A DNA stretch of 64,000 bases. Source: Jeotgalicoccus sp. Lineage in GTDB: Bacteria; Bacillota; Bacilli; Staphylococcales; Salinicoccaceae. This document shows, in pieces, positions 17,603 to 27,273 of the stretch. The DNA lies in contig DONT01000001.1 in NCBI GenBank assembly GCA_003513765.1, positions 131,912 through 195,911 of the forward strand. The letters run 5' to 3'. The notes beneath the pieces were generated by a model. That model did no database searches and was not told the DNA's origin. It worked only from the letters and a program-made list of their open reading frames with translations. The translations under genes were made by a program, and so were the position numbers. How positions within the stretch are numbered: the stretch's first letter is position 1; every line of letters starts with the position of its first letter.

Positions 17603-17614
17603 GGAGGATTTAAT

Positions 17615-18322
17615 ATGTTTGGTAAAAAAAATAACAGAAACTTTCAGTCAGGCCCGAGGCAACTTGTCGTACATAGAGAACCTAAATCACCGGTCAGTGA
17701 ACAGTTCAGAACGATCAGAACAAATATTACGTATTCAAATATAGATAATCCTGTTAAATCCGTACTATTTACTTCAGCAACACCAAGTGCCGGTAAATCG
17801 ACTGTTGCAGCAAATGTGGCCATCGCCTACGCGCAGGCAGGTAAGAATACATTGCTAATTGATGGAGATTTAAGAAGACCGACAACGCATTATACATTTG
17901 AAATGCAGAATGTCCGCGGATTGTCGACAGCAATTATTAATGAGCTGCCTTTAAATGAAGTAACTAGAGAGTCGGGAATTGAAAATCTGGATGTTATTAC
18001 ATCAGGACCAATTCCTCCGAATCCTTCAGAGTTATTGTCATCAAAGAAGATGAATCTATTTATGAAGATGGTTACTGATCTCTATGACATGGTCATTATA
18101 GACTCACCGCCGGTACTTGCTGTAACTGACTCGCAGGTGTTAAGCCAGCTGACGGATGCCACGATTTTAGTAACAAACGTAGATGATAATAACCGCGATA
18201 CAATTAAAGATGCAAAAGAACTAATGGAAAAAGCGGATGCGAATATTATTGGAGTTGTATTAAACAATAAGAAGATGGATAACAAGAAAGACAGTTATTA
18301 CTATTACTACGGGAGTGAGTAG
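17615..18322 (+). CDS. Capsule-regulating tyrosine kinase (BY-kinase, CapB type)
   Basis: This 235-residue cytoplasmic ATPase/tyrosine kinase has Walker A SATPSAGKST (K61), Walker A' LLIDGDLRRP (D83 and D85) and Walker B MVIIDSPPVL. The C-terminal tyrosine cluster (Y228-Y232) is the autophosphorylation site. It needs the membrane activator encoded just upstream and is dephosphorylated by the PHP phosphatase downstream. Together these cycle to control polymer length and output. It starts 12 bp after its partner behind GGGAGG. Confidence 0.95.
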   Translation: MFGKKNNRNFQSGPRQLVVHREPKSPVSEQFRTIRTNITYSNIDNPVKSVLFTSATPSAGKSTVAANVAIAYAQAGKNTLLIDGDLRRPTTHYTFEMQNVRGLSTAIINELPLNEVTRESGIENLDVITSGPIPPNPSELLSSKKMNLFMKMVTDLYDMVIIDSPPVLAVTDSQVLSQLTDATILVTNVDDNNRDTIKDAKELMEKADANIIGVVLNNKKMDNKKDSYYYYYGSE

Positions 18323-18325
18323 TGA

Positions 18326-19114
18326 ATGATTGATATCCATAATCACTTACTGGTCGGAGCAGATGACGGTCCCGCAACAGAACAGGATGCATTAGATTTG
18401 CTTCATCAGGCACATGAAAATGGAATTACCGACATCATCGTAACCCCACATCATTATAGTGGGGATTTCGTTAACCCGAAAAGTAAAATTTTAACTGATA
18501 TGGAAGCTTTAAAAAATATTGTTAAAGAGAATGATATTAATATTAATGTCTATCCGGGTCAGGAAATCAGAATTAACGGCGATCTTGTGGAAGAACTGGA
18601 AGCGGGATTGAATCTTTCATTGAATCATTCTTCTTATGTGCTGGTTGAATTTCCATTTACTGAAGTCCCGAACTACGCAGAGAAATTATTTTTTGATCTG
18701 CAAATGAAAGGCAATACTCCAGTCATTGCACATCCAGAGAGATGCAGGCCGTTAAAAGATAATCCTGAAAAATTATATGACTTCATTGAAAAAGGTGCGA
18801 TTGCACAAGTCACTGCAACTTCTGTATCCGGAAAACTTGGTGAAGGACTTCAGCGAGCAAGCCTGAAAATGCTTGAGAATAATTTAATACATATTGTGGG
18901 CAGTGATGCGCATCATGCTGAAAACAGGCCGTTCATGCTGAAAGAAGCATATGAAGTGATTGAAACGGAACTTGGTACATCGTACGTAGATTATTTAAAA
19001 TTTAATGCGGAAGCGATACTTCATAACAATGAAGTTAAAGTAAGAGCACCTGTTCAATACAGTAATGAAATTAAAAAGAAGAAGAAACGTAAGAAATTTT
19101 TAGGTTTATTTTAG
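18326..19114 (+). CDS. PHP-domain protein-tyrosine phosphatase (CpsB/CapC type)
   Basis: This 262-residue metal-dependent phosphatase begins MIDIHNHLLVGADDGP (metal-binding HxH and acidic residues). It continues with TPHHYSG, GQEIRI, HPERCRP and GSDAHHAENRP, the manganese ligands of the PHP superfamily. It removes phosphate from the tyrosine cluster of the BY-kinase encoded 3 bp upstream. The basic C-terminal tail (KKKKKRKK) is unusual and may bind membrane or nucleic acid; that is a guess. Confidence 0.95.
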   Translation: MIDIHNHLLVGADDGPATEQDALDLLHQAHENGITDIIVTPHHYSGDFVNPKSKILTDMEALKNIVKENDININVYPGQEIRINGDLVEELEAGLNLSLNHSSYVLVEFPFTEVPNYAEKLFFDLQMKGNTPVIAHPERCRPLKDNPEKLYDFIEKGAIAQVTATSVSGKLGEGLQRASLKMLENNLIHIVGSDAHHAENRPFMLKEAYEVIETELGTSYVDYLKFNAEAILHNNEVKVRAPVQYSNEIKKKKKRKKFLGLF

Positions 19115-19130
19115 GAGAAGGTGTGTTGGC

Positions 19131-20942
19131 ATGGGAGCAAAAGAGAGATATTTCTTACTCTTGTTTATAGATTCAATCATAGTTACTTTTTCGGTGTTTG
19201 CAGGATATTATATTCTGGCGCCATTTTTTTTGGCATATACCTTGCCGGAATTGGCAGTAACATCGGTTGTCTTGTTGATTAGTCATCATGTATTTGCTTA
19301 CATATTTAATTTATATCACCGAGCCTGGGAGTACGCAAGTGTACGTGAGCTCATTTCTATTACTCAAGCAGTCACTGCTTCAATAGTTACTACATACATA
19401 TTAAATATATTGATATTCCAAACTAGCTTTACAAGGTTAATGGTTATTACTTGGATGATGCATTTAATTTTAATAGGTGGTTCGAGATTATCCTGGAGAG
19501 TGTGGCGTAAATACTTTGTTGGTAAAAGCTCTAGTAAAACACCTCTCACGAGAACTCTAATTGTGGGTGCAGGTAAAGGTGGTTCTATGCTAGTCAAACA
19601 AATGTTAGATACACCTTCAATGGGTATGAATCCTATTGTGGCTGTTGATGATGATTTGGCTAAACAACGTATGGAAATTAACGGTGGTATCAAGGTTGAA
19701 GGTAGACGAGATGATATTCAACACTTGATAAATAAATATGATATACAAAAAGTTGTGATAGCAATTCCATCGTTATCGAAGTCAGAATTGAAAGAAATTC
19801 ATGGACTAGCAGTTACAGATAATGTTGAAGTAATGATTATGCCAAATATAGATGATATTATGTCCGGGCGTGTTGAAGTTAATACTCTAAAAAAAGTAGA
19901 GGTAGAAGATTTACTAGGGAGAGAGCCTGTTGAACTAGACAACGAGGGAATTGAAGATCAAATAAGAGACAAAGTGGTATTAGTTACGGGGGCTGGCGGC
20001 AGTATTGGCTCTGAAATCGTGAGACAGATAACTAAATTCCAACCACGTAAAATTATACTAGTTGGCCATGGTGAGAATAGTATTTATACAATTTTGGAGG
20101 AAGTTAATGCGCTACGAAATAATATAGATTATGTTCCAATAATAGCAGATATACAAGATAGAGACAGAATATTTCAGGTGTTTGAAAATTATAAACCAGA
20201 TTTTGTTTATCATGCTGCAGCTCACAAACATGTCCCCCTCATGGAATATAACCCAGTTGAGGCAGTGAAGAATAATATATTAGGAACTAAGAATACTGCT
20301 GAAGCAGCTTGTGAACATGGCACGACAAAATTTGTAATGATATCTACTGATAAGGCAGTAAACCCACCTAATGTAATGGGAGCAACGAAAAGAATTGCAG
20401 AAATGATAGTACAAGCTCTTAATGAAAAGCATCCTAATACAACATTAGTTGCAGTAAGATTTGGTAATGTACTAGGAAGTAGAGGGTCTGTAATCCCCAA
20501 ATTTAGAAATCAAATTGAATTAGGTGGACCTATTACAATAACTGATGAAAGAATGACTAGGTACTTTATGACAATTCCCGAGGCTTCACGATTAGTTATT
20601 CAGGCGGGTAACCTAGCAGTTGGCGGTGAAGTTTTTGTGCTAGATATGGGAGAGCCAGTTAAAATAATGGACCTCGCTAAAAATATGATCAAATTAAGCG
20701 GTTATTCTGAAGAAGAAATAAAAATTGAGGTTACAGGGATTAGACCAGGTGAAAAATTATACGAGGAACTTTTAAATGAGGATGAAATACATCCAGATCA
20801 AGTATACGAAAAGATATACAGAGGAAAAGTTGAAATTAAGTCTATGGAAGAATTAGAAAAATTAATAAATAAAATTCAACACACACAAGATATTAAAGAT
20901 TTATTAATAAATTATGCTAATCATAAAGGGGTAAAATCATAA
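19131..20942 (+). CDS. capD: CapD/WbpM-type UDP-sugar 4,6-dehydratase
   Basis: This 603-residue protein has four N-terminal membrane helices, a degenerate Rossmann domain (LIVGAGKGGSML) and a catalytic SDR domain with VTGAGGSIGSEI. The catalytic triad is of the Ser/Met/Lys kind (STDKAVNPPNVMGATK), as in large membrane dehydratases such as WbpM and CapD. The likely reaction is UDP-GlcNAc to UDP-4-keto-6-deoxy sugar, feeding FucNAc- or QuiNAc-type residues. From this gene on, codon use becomes strongly AT-rich. Its TAA overlaps the next ATG by one base. Confidence 0.93.
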   Translation: MGAKERYFLLLFIDSIIVTFSVFAGYYILAPFFLAYTLPELAVTSVVLLISHHVFAYIFNLYHRAWEYASVRELISITQAVTASIVTTYILNILIFQTSFTRLMVITWMMHLILIGGSRLSWRVWRKYFVGKSSSKTPLTRTLIVGAGKGGSMLVKQMLDTPSMGMNPIVAVDDDLAKQRMEINGGIKVEGRRDDIQHLINKYDIQKVVIAIPSLSKSELKEIHGLAVTDNVEVMIMPNIDDIMSGRVEVNTLKKVEVEDLLGREPVELDNEGIEDQIRDKVVLVTGAGGSIGSEIVRQITKFQPRKIILVGHGENSIYTILEEVNALRNNIDYVPIIADIQDRDRIFQVFENYKPDFVYHAAAHKHVPLMEYNPVEAVKNNILGTKNTAEAACEHGTTKFVMISTDKAVNPPNVMGATKRIAEMIVQALNEKHPNTTLVAVRFGNVLGSRGSVIPKFRNQIELGGPITITDERMTRYFMTIPEASRLVIQAGNLAVGGEVFVLDMGEPVKIMDLAKNMIKLSGYSEEEIKIEVTGIRPGEKLYEELLNEDEIHPDQVYEKIYRGKVEIKSMEELEKLINKIQHTQDIKDLLINYANHKGVKS

Positions 20943-21958
20943 TGAATTTCGGAATTATAGGCTGTGGATTTATTTCAAAAAAACATGCAGAAGCTATTAA
21001 AAATATACCTAATGCCAAATTAGTCGCGGTATCTGATATGGCTGAAGAAAGAATGAAACCATATGTAGAAGAGTATGGAGCAGAAGCATATACAGACTTT
21101 AAAGAAATGCTGAAAAATGATGATTTAGATATTGTTTGTATATGTACACCGAGTGGTCTTCATGCTTCTATAGCAGCTGAAGTAGCCAAATTTAAGAAAC
21201 ATATAGTTGTTGAAAAACCTATAGCTATGAGTTTAGAAGATGCAAATACTATTATTGATGCCGCAAAAGAAAATAATGTAAAACTCTCTGTAGTACACCC
21301 GAATAGATTTAGACCTGTAGTATCACAATTAAAGGAAATACTAGATAAAAACCTTTTAGGAAAAATATCGCACGTGAATTGTATTGTCAACTGGAACCGA
21401 GATCAGGAGTATTATGATCAAGCTCCTTGGAGAGGTACAAAAGAACATGACGGCGGAGTACTTATGAATCAAGCAATCCATAATATAGATTTATTATTAT
21501 GGTTCATGGGCCCTCCTAAAGAGATATTCAGTATGGAAGCTACTCGATTTAGAAAGATTGAAGCTGAAGATGTTTCTATGGGGATTTTAAGGTTTGAAAA
21601 TGGAGTTTTAGCAAATGTTCAAGCTTCAACCACTGTTTTTCCTAGAAATTTTGAAGAAGCTATAACTATTTTTGGTGAAAAAGGTACAATTAAAATCGGT
21701 GGAACTAATGCTTTATACTTCAAGCATCTAGAATATGAAAATATGAATGAGGATGAAATTAATTATATTAAAGATGAAATTGAGAGTAATCCATGGGGAG
21801 TGCCAGGTCATCAAAAAGTTTTAGAAGATATGATTGAATCAATCATCAGAGGTAAAGAAACAGCTATAACTGGTGAAGATGCAAATAATAGTTTGAAATT
21901 AGTGCTTAAAATGTATGAATCAGCTAATAAAAATAAAATTGTGAACTGGGATAACTAA
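20942..21958 (+). CDS. wbpB: Gfo/Idh/MocA oxidoreductase, WbpB/WlbA type
   Basis: This 338-residue NAD-dependent enzyme has an N-terminal Rossmann domain (GIIGCGFISKKHAEAI), the conserved VEKPIAMS (EKP motif) and a C-terminal alpha/beta domain with GGVLMNQAIHNIDLLLW. This matches UDP-N-acetyl-glucosaminuronate 3-dehydrogenases (WbpB/WlbA), which oxidise C3 of UDP-GlcNAcA. The next gene encodes the enzyme that makes that substrate. The assignment rests on motif style plus neighbours; the wider family is diverse. Confidence 0.85.
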   Translation: MNFGIIGCGFISKKHAEAIKNIPNAKLVAVSDMAEERMKPYVEEYGAEAYTDFKEMLKNDDLDIVCICTPSGLHASIAAEVAKFKKHIVVEKPIAMSLEDANTIIDAAKENNVKLSVVHPNRFRPVVSQLKEILDKNLLGKISHVNCIVNWNRDQEYYDQAPWRGTKEHDGGVLMNQAIHNIDLLLWFMGPPKEIFSMEATRFRKIEAEDVSMGILRFENGVLANVQASTTVFPRNFEEAITIFGEKGTIKIGGTNALYFKHLEYENMNEDEINYIKDEIESNPWGVPGHQKVLEDMIESIIRGKETAITGEDANNSLKLVLKMYESANKNKIVNWDN

Positions 21959-21968
21959 GGAGGATTTT

Positions 21969-23279
21969 ATGAATTATAAAGAGGAATTAATAGAGAGACT
22001 TGAAAATAAAACAGCTAAAATAGGTGTGCTAGGACTTGGCTATGTAGGTTTACCACTAGCTGTTGAAAAAGCAAAAGCAGGTTACAAAGTTATCGGTTTT
22101 GATGTTCAAGAAGATAAAGTTAGAAAAATCAATAATGGGATAAATTATATTGGAGATGTTATACCAGAAGATTTAGAGAAATTAGTCGAAAATAATAGTT
22201 TAAGAGCAACAAATGATTTCAGAAAAATTTCAGAAGTTGATGCTTTAGCTATTTGTGTACCGACACCTTTAGATATCTATAAACAACCCAATATGGATTA
22301 CGTTAAAGCTTCTGCTGAATCAGTTGCTAAATATATGACTAATGGCATACTAGTAGTTTTGGAAAGTACTACATACCCAGGTACTACTGAAGAAATAATA
22401 AAAACTGCTATTGAAGAGCAAGGGTTTATTGTTGGAGAAAATTCATTTATTGCTTATTCACCTGAAAGAGTTGATCCAGGTAATCAACACTTTAATACTA
22501 AAAATACACCGAAAGTAGTTGGGGGTGTCACTGATAGTTGTACTAAAGTAGCATCTACTTTGTATCGAAATGTATTAGATGGAGAAGTGCATGAAGTATC
22601 CTCTCCTGCTGTTGCTGAGATGGAAAAGTTACTGGAAAATACATTTAGAAATATTAATATTGCTCTTGCAAATGAAATGGCAATATTGTGTGAGAAAATG
22701 AATATAGATGTTTGGGAAGTAATAGATGCTGCAGCTACAAAACCTTATGGGTTTATGCCTTTTTATCCAGGACCAGGAATTGGTGGACATTGTATACCTA
22801 TCGATCCATGGTACTTAACATACAAGGCTAGAGAAGTTAATTACCATACTAAACTTATAGAAACCGCTGGGGAGATAAATGATGAGATGCCACAATTTAT
22901 AGTGGATAAAATCTTACATCTATTAAATCTGGAAAGAAAGCCTTTGAATCAATCAAAAATATTAGTTCTAGGAGTAGCTTATAAAAAGAATATAGATGAT
23001 GCAAGAGAGAGTCCGATATTACCCATATTAACATTGCTAGAAAAAAATTATGCTAACTTTAAGGTTTGTGATCCTCATATCAAATCATTCATTATTTCAA
23101 ATAATGTGTATAATACTGTTGAAGTAAATGTTGATTTAATTAAAGAGGCAGATATTGTATTAATTGCTACAAATCATGATGCTTTTGATTATGAGATGAT
23201 TATGAACAATGCAAAACTAATTTTAGATACTAGAAATAGTTACAAAATTAAAAATATAGATAACTATCACAAAATTTAA
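21969..23279 (+). CDS. wbpA: UDP-N-acetylglucosamine 6-dehydrogenase, WbpA type
   Basis: This 436-residue nucleotide-sugar dehydrogenase has an NAD-binding N terminus GLGYVGLPLAVEKAKAGY. The catalytic cysteine lies in GPGIGGHCIPIDPWYL, and the C-terminal domain carries LGVAYKKNIDDARESP. It oxidises C6 of UDP-GlcNAc in two steps to UDP-GlcNAcA; the PWYL context favours the UDP-HexNAc branch over UDP-glucose dehydrogenases. AAGGAGG lies ahead of the start. It supplies the WbpB-type enzyme encoded just upstream. Confidence 0.9.
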   Translation: MNYKEELIERLENKTAKIGVLGLGYVGLPLAVEKAKAGYKVIGFDVQEDKVRKINNGINYIGDVIPEDLEKLVENNSLRATNDFRKISEVDALAICVPTPLDIYKQPNMDYVKASAESVAKYMTNGILVVLESTTYPGTTEEIIKTAIEEQGFIVGENSFIAYSPERVDPGNQHFNTKNTPKVVGGVTDSCTKVASTLYRNVLDGEVHEVSSPAVAEMEKLLENTFRNINIALANEMAILCEKMNIDVWEVIDAAATKPYGFMPFYPGPGIGGHCIPIDPWYLTYKAREVNYHTKLIETAGEINDEMPQFIVDKILHLLNLERKPLNQSKILVLGVAYKKNIDDARESPILPILTLLEKNYANFKVCDPHIKSFIISNNVYNTVEVNVDLIKEADIVLIATNHDAFDYEMIMNNAKLILDTRNSYKIKNIDNYHKI

Positions 23280-23280
23280 A

Positions 23281-24687
23281 ATGGAAAAAAAATTCCTGAA
23301 TAACATCGTAATATTATTAAAAGGCTCAACAATAGCACAAATAATAACTTTCTTTTGTTATTTAATCATAAGTAAACTTTATTCACCGACAGAATTCGGT
23401 GAATTTAGTTTAATCTACTCTATAATATCTATTATTTCAGTAGTTGCAACATTAAAAATTGATCAAGCAATACCTATTTCTAGAAAAGATGAAGAAGCAC
23501 AAAAAATTCTGTTTTCCAGTATTTGTATAAGTATTTCTATAGGAATATTATCCATTATAATAGCTATTATATTAGGGAGATTTATCGAAAGTTATCAATC
23601 AGTTAGAAACTATTCATTAATAATCGGGGTTACAGTATTTTTAATAGGGTTAAAACAAACATTTACTAGCTATTCTGTGTATAAAAATCAATTTCAACTA
23701 AATTCAAATAATCAAGTCACTCGTGCTAGTGTAATAAATGTCACACAAATCACATTTTTTAAACTTGGTACTTTTGGACTGATAATAGCACAGCCATTAG
23801 GTCACTTAATAGCAAATCTAAACTATATTAAAAATTATCTGCCAGAACTTACAATGATAAAAAAATTTAATATAGAAGATTTTAGAAAAGTTTTAAAAAA
23901 TTACAAAGATTTTATTTTTTTACTTTCACCTGCAACTCTACTCAATACGCTTAGTGCTAATTTACCAATTCTAGTATTCATAATAGCTTTTGAAGGATAT
24001 TTAGTTGGTTTATACGCATTTGCTTATCGAATTTTATTAACACCAATAAGTATGATAGCCGGTGCTATCTCACAACCATTTTTAAAAAAAATGACAGAGA
24101 ATTTTTCAAATAAAGAATATATAGATGGTTTTTTGTCTGTTTTGATAAGTAATTTATATTTCTTTATAACATTTCCTTTAGTAATGTTGTATTTATTTTC
24201 TCAGGATTTATTTGAAATATTTCTTTCAAACGAATGGACCAACTTATATGAAGTAGTGAATATTTTAATTCCTTGGTTAATATTTATATTTCTTACTGGA
24301 CCAATAAGTCAAATCTACACTGTATATAGAAAACATAATTTTAATTTGATTTATAATATTTTTTCGCTAATCATCAAGTTTTTAGTTTTAATAGTTTGTG
24401 CGGCAGAGTTCGATTTCTATACTAGTTTAAAAATTTATGTGTTAGTAAATATTTTATTAACAATATTTCAATTTAATTTATTGTTAAACATAGCTAGTGT
24501 TAAAAAAATTAATGTATTTTATAAAATAGTTACATCATCCATTAGTATAATAACAATAGTAGCTCCAACCATTATAGTGAAATATTATTTACCCGAAAAC
24601 TATTATCTTATTATTTTTGTCGCTCTATCATCATGCATCATCTATTTATGGAGATTAATAAAAAAATTAAGGAAGGTGGCTATATAA
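23281..24687 (+). CDS. Wzx-type polysaccharide flippase (MOP superfamily)
   Basis: This 468-residue protein has about 12-14 hydrophobic helices. It begins with LLKGSTIAQIITFFCYLIIS, followed by PTEFGEFSLIYSI, typical of oligosaccharide flippases, which move undecaprenyl-linked repeat units to the outer face. It starts one base after wbpA with no clear binding site, so translation is probably coupled. Its TAA shares a base with the next ATG. It is very AT-rich. Confidence 0.85.
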   Translation: MEKKFLNNIVILLKGSTIAQIITFFCYLIISKLYSPTEFGEFSLIYSIISIISVVATLKIDQAIPISRKDEEAQKILFSSICISISIGILSIIIAIILGRFIESYQSVRNYSLIIGVTVFLIGLKQTFTSYSVYKNQFQLNSNNQVTRASVINVTQITFFKLGTFGLIIAQPLGHLIANLNYIKNYLPELTMIKKFNIEDFRKVLKNYKDFIFLLSPATLLNTLSANLPILVFIIAFEGYLVGLYAFAYRILLTPISMIAGAISQPFLKKMTENFSNKEYIDGFLSVLISNLYFFITFPLVMLYLFSQDLFEIFLSNEWTNLYEVVNILIPWLIFIFLTGPISQIYTVYRKHNFNLIYNIFSLIIKFLVLIVCAAEFDFYTSLKIYVLVNILLTIFQFNLLLNIASVKKINVFYKIVTSSISIITIVAPTIIVKYYLPENYYLIIFVALSSCIIYLWRLIKKLRKVAI

Positions 24688-25997
24688 TGAGAAAGTTTAT
24701 ACTTTTATCAATTATGTTTATGAAAGATAGAGATTACATTAAAGCTATTAAACTCTTAAATCGTACTGTAAATTACAATAAACCTAAAATGAATGAGTAT
24801 CAAAACAAAAAATTAAGAGAATTGATACATCATGCATATACAAATGTAGATTATTATAGAAAGTTATTTGATAAGAATGATATTAACCCGGATTCTATAA
24901 AAACTATAGATGATCTAGATAAGATACCTATTTTAACAAAGAAAGATATCATAAATAATTATGATTCTATTTGGGCAAAGAATTTCACTGGGAAATACTC
25001 TTCAACTAAAACTGGTGGTTCTACAGGGCAGAGATTAGAATATATAAATAGTAATTTTGATTTGAGATTAAGTACTATGCTGTTATTAAATGGCTATAAG
25101 TATGCTGGATATGAATATGGAGATCATGTTGTTACAATTGGTGGAACATCAGTAGTTGATAAAAGTAATATAAAAACCAGAATTAAAACATTTTTTTCAG
25201 ATTTTACATTTAATTTTAAATCATTTTCTACTGTAAATTCTAATGAACAAACATTTAACAATATAATTACTCATTTAAATAAAAAGAAGAAAACATTTTT
25301 AAGAGGGTATAAATCATCTATTTATTTACTAGCTAAGTATATATTAGATAACGATATTAATTTAAAGCACGAAGTGCGTGCGGTGTTTACTACTTCAGAG
25401 AAGTTGTTACAAACTCAAAGAGATATTATTGAAAAAGCATTTCAGTGTAAAGTGTATGATCAATATGGATTAAACGATGGTGGTATAAGTGCTTTTCAAA
25501 ATAACCATGGAGAATATTTAATTGATTTTGAACGATCAATAATAGAAGTAGTTAATAATGAAGGTAAGCAAGTATATAATATAGAAGGACGAATTATAGG
25601 TACTTCTCTTTATAACCTACATATGCCTTTTATTAGATATGATTCAGAAGATTTAGGCATAAAACAATATAACCACAATGGTAAAGATTATTTAATAGAT
25701 ATAGTAGGGAAGTCTAATGACATCCTAAGTTTTAAAGATAACTTTAATATTACCCCTATATTAAATAAAATTCTCAGGAATTATGAACTGAATAATTATC
25801 AAGTTATTAAAAGAAACGATAAACTTGAAATAAATATATCTTCTGAAAATACAAATTTGTTAGCCTTAGCTTTAGAAAAGGATTTAACAGAAAGTTTAGA
25901 AGGTATTTCCTATACGTTAAATTTTGTTCCTGAGGAAGAGTTCTATACTCATTCTAATGGAAAACATAAGTATATTATTGATTTGAGTAAGGACTGA
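24687..25997 (+). CDS. CapK/PaaK-like adenylate-forming enzyme
   Basis: This 436-residue protein resembles phenylacetate-CoA ligase-like proteins of capsule loci: KLRELIHHAYTNVDYYRKLF, PILTKKDI, then the phosphate-binding SSTKTGGSTGQRLEY, and later VYDQYGLNDGG and GRIIGTSLYN. The fold suggests activation of a carboxylic acid by adenylation, perhaps to decorate the sugar with an acyl or amino acid group. The acid and acceptor are unknown. The start is ATG 24687 behind AAGGAAGG; an open frame extends to 24633 without support. Confidence 0.78.
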   Translation: MRKFILLSIMFMKDRDYIKAIKLLNRTVNYNKPKMNEYQNKKLRELIHHAYTNVDYYRKLFDKNDINPDSIKTIDDLDKIPILTKKDIINNYDSIWAKNFTGKYSSTKTGGSTGQRLEYINSNFDLRLSTMLLLNGYKYAGYEYGDHVVTIGGTSVVDKSNIKTRIKTFFSDFTFNFKSFSTVNSNEQTFNNIITHLNKKKKTFLRGYKSSIYLLAKYILDNDINLKHEVRAVFTTSEKLLQTQRDIIEKAFQCKVYDQYGLNDGGISAFQNNHGEYLIDFERSIIEVVNNEGKQVYNIEGRIIGTSLYNLHMPFIRYDSEDLGIKQYNHNGKDYLIDIVGKSNDILSFKDNFNITPILNKILRNYELNNYQVIKRNDKLEINISSENTNLLALALEKDLTESLEGISYTLNFVPEEEFYTHSNGKHKYIIDLSKD

Positions 25998-26035
25998 TTA
26001 TTGTTAAAATACTAAACACTTTTCTGCTAAATCTA

Positions 26036-27268
26036 TTGCTAATCGCTACCTTTAGTTATTTATATGTCAATTACATTCATGCTCATTATCTTTATGATAC
26101 TTTTATATTGAATTTTGATATGTCTAATTTGGTTATTTCTACATTTTTATTATGCTTAACTTTAATATCATTGAATTTTCTTGATATAAGTACAAATTCA
26201 TTAAAAATACCTATCTACATTATGTATTATTCATTAATAATGCCATTAGGGATTGTTACATCCTTTGAGTCAATGAGTATTGGTTTTTTTATAAATATTA
26301 TAGTTGCATTTAATGGTATTATTATGTGTCTAATTTTTCTACCTAAAATAAAACTTATGTATCTATCTAATAATCTAATTTATTTTTTAATAATTATTTT
26401 ATCAGGTATTTATATCTATACCTATGTCATGTTAATAGCGACAGGAGGATTAACGAGGATTAATTTTAATTTAGAAGAAGTTTATGACGTCAGAGAACAA
26501 TTGTCTCAAAACAGATTTTTTCTGTCATCATATTTTATCAATTGGGTAGGTTATTCACTAAATCCATTATTAATAATATTAGGTCTATACAAAAAAAGAG
26601 GTTCCTTGCTTCTCACAGGTATTATTATGCAGCTACTAATTTTTAGTATGACTAATTTCAAATCTTTTTTATATATAATTATTTTATTAATAGTGGTGTA
26701 TTACTTAGCACAAAAACCTAAATTATTTAGTAAGATTGGAATAGCAGTATTTGTATTTTTATCTGTTATGTATATCCATTATTTAACTTTCGGTGTCACT
26801 GTTTTAAATTCATCACTTATAAGAAGACAGTTTTTTATACCAGCGCACTTACATTTTTTATATCATGATTTTTTCTCAAGAAATTATAATCCATTTATTT
26901 ATTTCTCAGACTCTATCTTAAGCTCTGTAGTTAATTATCCATATCAAGATGCTGTAACTAGGGTGATTAGTAAATTCTATTGGGGAAGAGAATTTGGGCC
27001 TAATGTCGGTTTTTTTGGTAATGCATACTTTAACATTGGGATACCAGGAGTATATCTATTAAGTATATTATTAGTACTATTGTTGAAAATTGTTCAAAGT
27101 ACTGAAAAGCACCTGCCAAGTAAAGTGATTTCAGCTTTAATATTGACACCATTTATGGCGTTAATTAATTCTGGTTTTTTTACCACTTTACTTACACATT
27201 CTTTTTTACTCACAATAATCACTCTTTGGATTATTAGTTCATATGAAAAAAATAAAAAAATGAGGTGA
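26036..27268 (+). CDS. Wzy-type polysaccharide polymerase candidate
   Basis: This protein of about 410 residues has about 10-12 hydrophobic helices and one longer extracytoplasmic loop, the topology of O-antigen/capsule polymerases. Sequence conservation in this class is poor, so the call rests on topology and position between flippase and glycosyltransferase. The start is unclear. TTG 26036 has no binding site and would cut the first helix, whereas the frame continues upstream to 25997 and an ATT at 26000 lies six bases after GTAAGGA. Very AT-rich. Confidence 0.7.
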   Translation: MLIATFSYLYVNYIHAHYLYDTFILNFDMSNLVISTFLLCLTLISLNFLDISTNSLKIPIYIMYYSLIMPLGIVTSFESMSIGFFINIIVAFNGIIMCLIFLPKIKLMYLSNNLIYFLIIILSGIYIYTYVMLIATGGLTRINFNLEEVYDVREQLSQNRFFLSSYFINWVGYSLNPLLIILGLYKKRGSLLLTGIIMQLLIFSMTNFKSFLYIIILLIVVYYLAQKPKLFSKIGIAVFVFLSVMYIHYLTFGVTVLNSSLIRRQFFIPAHLHFLYHDFFSRNYNPFIYFSDSILSSVVNYPYQDAVTRVISKFYWGREFGPNVGFFGNAYFNIGIPGVYLLSILLVLLLKIVQSTEKHLPSKVISALILTPFMALINSGFFTTLLTHSFLLTIITLWIISSYEKNKKMR

Positions 27269-27273
27269 AATAA

